From an uncultured Parabacteroides sp. (GTDB lineage Bacteria > Bacteroidota > Bacteroidia > Bacteroidales > Tannerellaceae), in the NCBI GenBank assembly GCA_949296075.1, contig CASFNG010000013.1, forward strand, positions 1-64,000: 64,000 bases of DNA, read 5' to 3'. This document shows, one piece after another, positions 56,306 through 64,000 of this stretch. The notes below the pieces were generated by a model, which was not told the origin of the DNA, did not search any database, and saw only the letters and a list, made by a program, of their open reading frames with translations. The translations under genes were made by a program, and so were the position numbers. How positions within the stretch are numbered: the stretch's first letter is position 1; every line of letters starts with the position of its first letter.

Positions 56306-57229
56306 ATGAAGAAAGTGTTGGTAGCCACGGAGAAGCCGTTCGCGGCGGTGGCTGTAAATGGAATACGTGAAGTGGTGGAAGGTGCCGGGATGGAACTGGC
56401 GCTGTTGGAGAAATATACGGAAAAGGCTCAGCTCCTCGATGCCGTGAAAGACGCGGATGCCTTGATTATCCGTAGCGATAAGGTGGATGAGGAGGTGCTC
56501 GCCGCCGCGGGGAAATTGAAGATCGTGGTACGTGCCGGTGCCGGTTACGACAATGTAGACTTGGCGGCTGCCACGGCTCATCAGGTTTGCGTGATGAATA
56601 CCCCGGGACAGAACTCGAACGCGGTTGCCGAGTTAGTGTTTGGTCTGCTGGTATATGGCGTGCGTAATTTCTATAACGGTACCTCCGGGTCGGAATTGAA
56701 AGGCAAGAAATTGGGTATATTGGCCTATGGAAACGTAGGACGTAACGTGGCCCGTATCGCGAAAGGCTTCGGGATGGAGATTTATGCGTTCGACGCTTTC
56801 TGTCCGGCTTCGGCGATCGAGGCGGACGGCGTGAAGGCTGTGTCTTCGGCGGCTGAGCTGTTCAAGACGTGCCAGATCGTGTCTCTTCATATCCCGGCTA
56901 CCGCCGAGACGAAAGGTTCGATCAATTTCGAGCTGATGAGCTCCATGCCAAAGGGGGCTATCGTGGTGAATACCGCACGTAAGGAGGTGATGGATGAGGC
57001 TGGGCTCGCCAAGATGCTGGCGGAGCGTCCCGACTTTAAGTATCTGACGGACATCATGCCGGCGATCCATGCCGATTTGGTGGAGACTTATGTGGGCCGT
57101 TATTTCAGTACTCCCAAGAAAATGGGCGCTCAAACCGCGGAGGCGAATATCAACGCGGGTATCGCCGCGGCTGAGCAGATCGTGGATTTCTTGGTGCATG
57201 GTAACGAGAAGTTCCGCGTAAACAAATAA
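56306..57229 (+). CDS. serA: D-3-phosphoglycerate dehydrogenase (short form)
   Basis: First step of serine synthesis: oxidises 3-phosphoglycerate with NAD+. The 307-residue protein has the substrate/NAD domains only, with VVRAGAGYDNVDL near 75, the Rossmann motif GILAYGNVGRNVAR near 135-148 and the IVVNTARKE segment near 217. It lacks the C-terminal ACT domain, so serine feedback through that domain is not expected. The ATG at 56306 gives the family N-terminus. It lies between serC and the DUF1015 gene. Confidence 0.93.
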   Translation: MKKVLVATEKPFAAVAVNGIREVVEGAGMELALLEKYTEKAQLLDAVKDADALIIRSDKVDEEVLAAAGKLKIVVRAGAGYDNVDLAAATAHQVCVMNTPGQNSNAVAELVFGLLVYGVRNFYNGTSGSELKGKKLGILAYGNVGRNVARIAKGFGMEIYAFDAFCPASAIEADGVKAVSSAAELFKTCQIVSLHIPATAETKGSINFELMSSMPKGAIVVNTARKEVMDEAGLAKMLAERPDFKYLTDIMPAIHADLVETYVGRYFSTPKKMGAQTAEANINAGIAAAEQIVDFLVHGNEKFRVNK

Positions 57230-57301
57230 GAGAACATGGTTCCCGCGATAAGCGGGAGCCTTTCTTTCCAGAACAAGACTTACGACTCAAAACAATTTTT
57301 C

Positions 57302-58549
57302 ATGGCAACAATAAAACCTTTTAAGGGACTTCGACCGCCAAAGGCGTTGATCGAGGAGGTCGCCTCTCGCCCATACGATGTGTTGAACTCGGCTGAGGCT
57401 CGGAAAGAGGCGGAAGGCAACGAGAAGTCCCTATATCATATCATTAAGCCGGAGATCGATTTCCCGGAGGGCACGGATGAGCATGATCCGGCGGTCTATT
57501 TGAAGGCGGCGGCTAATTTCAAGATGTTCCAGGAAAAAGGCTGGTTAGTGCAAGATCCGAAGGAATGTTATTATGTATATGCCCAGACCATGAACGGCAA
57601 GACGCAGTATGGTTTGGTGGTGGGCGCTTATGTGCCCGATTACATGAATGGCACGATCAAGAAGCATGAGCTGACCCGTCGGGATAAGGAGGAGGATCGG
57701 ATGAAGCATGTGCGTGTAAACAACGCCAATATCGAGCCGGTATTCTTCGCTTATCCGGATAATCCGGAGCTGGACGCTATCGTTATGAAATATACGGCTC
57801 GCGAGCCGGAGTACGATTTCGTGGCGAAACTGGATGGATTCGGCCACACTTTTTGGGTGATCGACGACGATAAGGACATCAAGCGTATCACGGAGTTGTT
57901 CGCCGGGATGCCTGCGTTGTACATCGCTGACGGGCATCATCGCTCGGCGGCGGCTGCCTTGGTGGGTGCGGAGAAGGCGAAGCAAAACCCGAATCACCGG
58001 GGAGATGAGGAGTATAATTATTTCATGGCTGTCTGTTTCCCGGCTAACCAGCTGACGATCATCGATTATAATCGCGTGGTAAAGGACTTGAACGGCCTGA
58101 CGGATGAGGAATTCTTGAATGCCTTGGCGAAGAACTTCAAGGTGGAGGAGAAGGGAACGGACATCTACAAGCCGGCAGGATTGCATAACTTCTCTCTTTA
58201 TTTGTCCGGTAAATGGTACTCCTTGACCGCTAAACCGGGGACGTATGACGACAATGACCCGATCGGGGTGCTGGATGTGACGATTTCTTCCAATCTGATC
58301 TTGGATGAGATATTGGGCATCAAGGATCTGCGTTCGGACAAGCGGATTGATTTCGTAGGTGGTATCCGTGGATTGGGCGAGCTGAAACGCAGGGTGGACA
58401 GTGGAGAGATGCGTGTGGCCTTGGCTTTGTATCCGGTGACGATGAAACAATTGATGGACATCGCGGACACGGGCAATATCATGCCTCCCAAGACAACTTG
58501 GTTTGAGCCTAAGCTGCGTTCCGGCCTCGTGATCCATAAGTTGGATTGA
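57302..58549 (+). CDS. DUF1015 family protein
   Basis: A 415-residue protein of the DUF1015 family, with SRPYDVLNSAEA near 24, the KKHELTRRDKEEDR block near 120, PVFFAYPDNP, the ADGHHRSAAA motif near 210 and IDYNRVVKDLNGL. The biochemical activity is unproven. In Bacteroidetes it recurs behind serC and serA, as here (72 nt after serA), which hints at a link to serine or its phosphorylated precursors. The ATG at 57302 fits the family start; the frame extends upstream to 57236. Confidence 0.9.
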   Translation: MATIKPFKGLRPPKALIEEVASRPYDVLNSAEARKEAEGNEKSLYHIIKPEIDFPEGTDEHDPAVYLKAAANFKMFQEKGWLVQDPKECYYVYAQTMNGKTQYGLVVGAYVPDYMNGTIKKHELTRRDKEEDRMKHVRVNNANIEPVFFAYPDNPELDAIVMKYTAREPEYDFVAKLDGFGHTFWVIDDDKDIKRITELFAGMPALYIADGHHRSAAAALVGAEKAKQNPNHRGDEEYNYFMAVCFPANQLTIIDYNRVVKDLNGLTDEEFLNALAKNFKVEEKGTDIYKPAGLHNFSLYLSGKWYSLTAKPGTYDDNDPIGVLDVTISSNLILDEILGIKDLRSDKRIDFVGGIRGLGELKRRVDSGEMRVALALYPVTMKQLMDIADTGNIMPPKTTWFEPKLRSGLVIHKLD

Positions 58550-58589
58550 GTGATGGGATCTCCCTGACAGGGAACGCTATTTATAGAAC

Positions 58590-58625
58590 AACCGCGGCTG
58601 TATCAGATAAGACACAGCCGCGGTT
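58590..58625. terminator. Bidirectional terminator after the serine operon
   Basis: A perfect 12-bp stem AACCGCGGCTGT (58590-58601) with its complement at 58614-58625, between convergent genes, followed by ATTTTTATTT. Confidence 0.85.
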
Positions 58626-58644
58626 ATTTTTATTTAAGAGCAGC

Positions 58645-60033
58645 TTATGCCCGGCTAGCGGCGCGTGCGTCTATCCTTTGTGTCACCTTCCCGTAGATGA
58701 TGAGGGCGAAGGCGGAGATCAGGGCGATCGCCCCGAAATAATACCAGATGTAGTGGGCGTTGGCGCTGGCCGCTACCCAATCCTCATGCGAGGCGAATAG
58801 GGCTGGCTCAGGGCAATATTTGCTGAGCAGGAAGCCCGATAGCCCGAATCCGAAAATCGAAGATAGGAAGGAGTGCAGGTGGCTGAATCCTAAATAGAGC
58901 CCTTCTTCGCCTTTGGGCGCTTGTAAGGAGAAGTATTCAAGGAAGCGGGGAGATATGAAAGTCTCCGCAAGTCCTTGGAACACGATGCCTACTACCATCA
59001 TGAATGCCACGGGGTGCATCCCGAGGATCGGTGAGCTCTCGTCGAACATATTCCCGGAGGCCATGCACAAGGCCGATATGGGCATGATGAACATACCTAC
59101 GGTCATGGAGGTGAGAGCGGTGCGGTTTTTCATCATTTGGGTGACAAGATTCACGCAAAGTACCACCACGAGCGGGTTTACGTTGGCATACCAGGAGGGA
59201 GAGGCTCCCTCACCGGCCAGACGGAGCACGTATTTCGGCATGGTGGCGTAGAGCTGGTGCTGCACCATCCAGAAACCGGTGATGATCAATATCAGGGTCA
59301 GAAGCCGCCCGTTGCCGCATACTTTCAGCAAGGCGCTCCAGATCTGCCTGAAAGTCTTGCCCTCGCCCGAGTGCTGCGAGCTCTTGTAGAAGAACCAGAT
59401 GGCAAGCAGCGCGAGGAAGGTCATGCTCGCCGAGAAATAGTTGAGCGTGATGAACCCCTCGTTGCCTAATGCTTCCCGGAGGGGCTTGACGATCGTCTTT
59501 CCGGAGAAGGCTCCGATGTTCACCATCGCGTAGAAGATGGAGAAACCCTTTGCGCGGGTTTCGGGTGTGGTCTCCTTGGCGACCGTGCCCGAGATCACGC
59601 TCTTGATGAAAGCCCCTCCGCATACGATCAGCACCATGATGGGGATGATGCCATATCGCAGGTTACTGTCTAATAATCCCGTGAAGGTTGTCGTGGTACC
59701 ATACTCCACAAGACCAGCGGATTGCAGCCAAGTCGGGTAAATGGCAAGGCCGAGGTAGCCGGTGGTCAGCAGCGAGAAGGCCAGCAACATGGAGTTACGG
59801 AATCCGATCTTATCGGCGAGTGCTCCGGCAAACGTGGGCAACAGGTATAGACAGGCGGAGAAGATACCGGCGATACTTGCCGCCTGGATGTCGTTGAATC
59901 CCAATATCCGGCTTAGATAGAGGGTTATGACGATAAATACTCCGTAATAAGCGGCTCGTTCGAATAGTTCGACCGTATTCGCGACCCAGAAAGCTTTGCT
60001 AAACTTGATTTTCTCTTTTTTCTTGGTTGTCAT
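58645..60033 (-). CDS. MFS transporter, POT-like
   Basis: A 462-residue inner-membrane protein with about 12 hydrophobic segments. The N-terminus has NTVELFERAAYYGVFIVITLYLS (residues 16-38, in part), close to the NxxERFxYYG motif of proton-coupled peptide transporters. GALADKIGFRNS (near 70) is the loop 2-3 MFS signature. The ExxERFxxYY basic residues of true peptide transporters are not all there, so substrate is uncertain; peptides are possible. Single-gene unit. Confidence 0.85.
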   Translation of the reverse strand: MTTKKKEKIKFSKAFWVANTVELFERAAYYGVFIVITLYLSRILGFNDIQAASIAGIFSACLYLLPTFAGALADKIGFRNSMLLAFSLLTTGYLGLAIYPTWLQSAGLVEYGTTTTFTGLLDSNLRYGIIPIMVLIVCGGAFIKSVISGTVAKETTPETRAKGFSIFYAMVNIGAFSGKTIVKPLREALGNEGFITLNYFSASMTFLALLAIWFFYKSSQHSGEGKTFRQIWSALLKVCGNGRLLTLILIITGFWMVQHQLYATMPKYVLRLAGEGASPSWYANVNPLVVVLCVNLVTQMMKNRTALTSMTVGMFIMPISALCMASGNMFDESSPILGMHPVAFMMVVGIVFQGLAETFISPRFLEYFSLQAPKGEEGLYLGFSHLHSFLSSIFGFGLSGFLLSKYCPEPALFASHEDWVAASANAHYIWYYFGAIALISAFALIIYGKVTQRIDARAASRA

Positions 60034-60095
60034 GATGTATTTGGATTGAATAGATTAGAATATTCGTGGAAACTTGGGGGTACGTACGGATACGT

Positions 60096-60140
60096 GAGAA
60101 AAAAAGGCTATCTAAAAACACGTATTCTTAGATAGCCTTT
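60096..60140. terminator. Terminator of gcvP
   Basis: AAAGGCTATCTAA/TTAGATAGCCTTT, 13-bp perfect stem (60103-60115 with 60128-60140). A-run at 60098-60105 gives the U-tract for the minus strand. It may also shield the MFS promoter. Confidence 0.85.
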
Positions 60141-60164
60141 CAGTCTATTGAATGTTTAATGTGG

Positions 60165-63017
<2,853 letters not shown>

Positions 63018-63029
63018 AATATTAGTATT

Positions 63030-63668
63030 TTATAAATAAGGATTGTCTAATTTCTCATCTATGATACGTGTCTCAGGTCCATGTCCCGGATAGACAATTG
63101 TCTCGTCGGGTAATGTCAGGAGCTTGTCGTGAATGGCGGCGATCAAGACTTCTTGGTTCCCGCCCCACAGGTCTGTTCGTCCCACGCTTCCCGCGAACAA
63201 GGAATCTCCTACAATCACGAATCCATTTTTCTCGTTGTAGAACGCTAAGCCTCCAGGCGAATGTCCGGGAACGCTCAGCACTTTCAACTCTGATTTCCCG
63301 AATTTAACGATCTCGCCGTTTACTAAGTATTTCCCGATCGGGACGTTCTTTATCTGGATAGGAAGCCCAAAACCTTTCGCTTGTTCCGAGGGTGAGGGTA
63401 GACCTTCCACGTCCGCTTTATGAGCCTCGGGGCTCAATCCGTAGGTCTCATATATGAATTCATTGCCAAAAATGTGATCCAAATGTAAATGCGTACACAA
63501 ATAACGTTTCAGGATCAGGCCATTTTGGGTGATGAAATCGCTAAGCTCCTTTTGTTCCTCTTTACGTAAGCATCCACAATCGATCAAGACTGCCTCACCC
63601 GTCTCGTCATATAGAAGATAGGTGTTTTCAGAGAAATAATTTACCTCAAAAGATTTGATCGTGATCAT
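63030..63668 (-). CDS. MBL-fold metallo-hydrolase (glyoxalase II-like)
   Basis: A 212-residue metallo-beta-lactamase-fold hydrolase, likely a thioesterase. The zinc motif THLHLDHIFG is near 59-68, the VPGHSPGGLAF His near 134, the Asp in IVGDSLFAGSVGRTD near 153, and the last His in VYPGHGPETR near 192. Specificity is not clear; glyoxalase II-like or acyl-thioester cleavage is likely. Its ATG overlaps the rsmG stop by four bases (ATGA), so the two are translationally coupled. Confidence 0.9.
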   Translation of the reverse strand: MITIKSFEVNYFSENTYLLYDETGEAVLIDCGCLRKEEQKELSDFITQNGLILKRYLCTHLHLDHIFGNEFIYETYGLSPEAHKADVEGLPSPSEQAKGFGLPIQIKNVPIGKYLVNGEIVKFGKSELKVLSVPGHSPGGLAFYNEKNGFVIVGDSLFAGSVGRTDLWGGNQEVLIAAIHDKLLTLPDETIVYPGHGPETRIIDEKLDNPYL

Positions 63669-64000
63669 AGCGGTACGTATACTACTTTTTTCGTTTCAAA
63701 AAACTCTTCTTTAAAGAAATCTTTCAAGTCGATGCTTATGGACTGTTTGCGGAATGGCGCTATCTCATTCGCCAACTCACCTCCTTTCAGGCAGATCAGT
63801 CCGTTCGGCAAGGCGTTGACCTGCTCTTTCCGGATATTTTTCCGGACGATCTTCGCCAAGTCATTCAATGGCATGACCGCACGGCTCACTACGAAATCGA
63901 ACAATCCTTTCTCCTCTTCTCCACGGCAGTGGCGGAAAGATATGTTTTTCAAGCCGATCGCCTCGGCAACCGCTTGTCCGACTTTTATTTTCTTCCCGAT
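63665..64000 (-). CDS. rsmG: 16S rRNA m7G527 methyltransferase RsmG, partial (5' end beyond window)
   Basis: The C-terminal part, 111 codons, of RsmG, which methylates G527 of 16S rRNA. The reading frame stays open to the last base of the window (GKKIKVGQAVAEAIGLKN precedes the visible TTG codon), so the gene is cut by the window end rather than truncated. Recognisable parts are RHCRGEEEKGLFDFVVSRAV and PNGLICLKGGEL. The SAM-binding start of the gene lies outside. Coupled to the MBL gene by an ATGA overlap. Confidence 0.92.
   Translation of the reverse strand: MGKKIKVGQAVAEAIGLKNISFRHCRGEEEKGLFDFVVSRAVMPLNDLAKIVRKNIRKEQVNALPNGLICLKGGELANEIAPFRKQSISIDLKDFFKEEFFETKKVVYVPL

Noticed and set aside
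63018-63029. Glycine riboswitch before gcvP
   Set aside because: The gap to the upstream gene is only 12 nt, too short for any riboswitch.

Overview
The window is a chromosomal stretch of a Bacteroidales bacterium, most likely Parabacteroides. This is an inference from gene content and style: a fused lpxC/fabZ gene, SusC/SusD outer-membrane pairs, a floA-nfeD pair, an OmpH/Skp gene, a serC-serA-DUF1015 operon, and promoters of the Bacteroidetes type (TTTG, about 19 nt, TAnnTTTG) instead of E. coli-like -35/-10 boxes. I could not run a database search. Most of the window is conserved housekeeping DNA with tight operons, often with 1-11 nt overlaps, and strong hairpin terminators between convergent genes.

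1-27 kb: mnmE and a DUF362 ferredoxin-like gene; a nitroreductase; a minus-strand operon of a TPR/PD40 protein, nfeD, floA and a nucleoside phosphorylase; a TtcA-like thiolase and a small DMT membrane protein, convergent with miaA; a pRiA4b-like acidic protein; the lipid A operon lpxD-lpxC/fabZ-lpxA; a purM-like, prfA, pyrF group; a LysM glucosaminidase; a methyltransferase; cdd; a phosphohexomutase; an M23 peptidase with an EEP-family hydrolase; a beta-helix lipoprotein; and pepD.

27-42 kb: a small membrane protein and OmpH/Skp; a DivIC/FtsB-like protein; a TPR protein; ald; secA; a translationally coupled pair of a DUF4105 protein and a PafA-family protein that has lost most metal ligands; an orphan RhuM-family gene beside tRNA-Gly(CCC); argB; a DUF1080 protein; and a two-domain ABC ATPase with one degenerate site.

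42-54 kb is the accessory-looking part. Two closely related SusC-SusD operons lie in tandem. They share an upstream region in exact 6,300-nt register and a double-hairpin 3' end, but have different 5' leaders (17-bp tandem repeats in the first, a GC hairpin in the second). Between them is a KilA-N gene bounded by near-identical 39-bp direct repeats. No glycoside hydrolase, sigma/anti-sigma pair or hybrid sensor accompanies them, so the substrate cannot be read from context. 54-64 kb returns to housekeeping: rarA, the serC-serA-DUF1015 operon, an MFS/POT-like transporter, and the rsmG-MBL hydrolase-gcvP operon, with rsmG cut by the window end.

The strongest leads for something undescribed are the repeat-bounded KilA-N gene inside the duplicated SusCD locus, the catalytically dead-looking PafA homolog coupled to DUF4105, and the asymmetric two-domain ABC ATPase.
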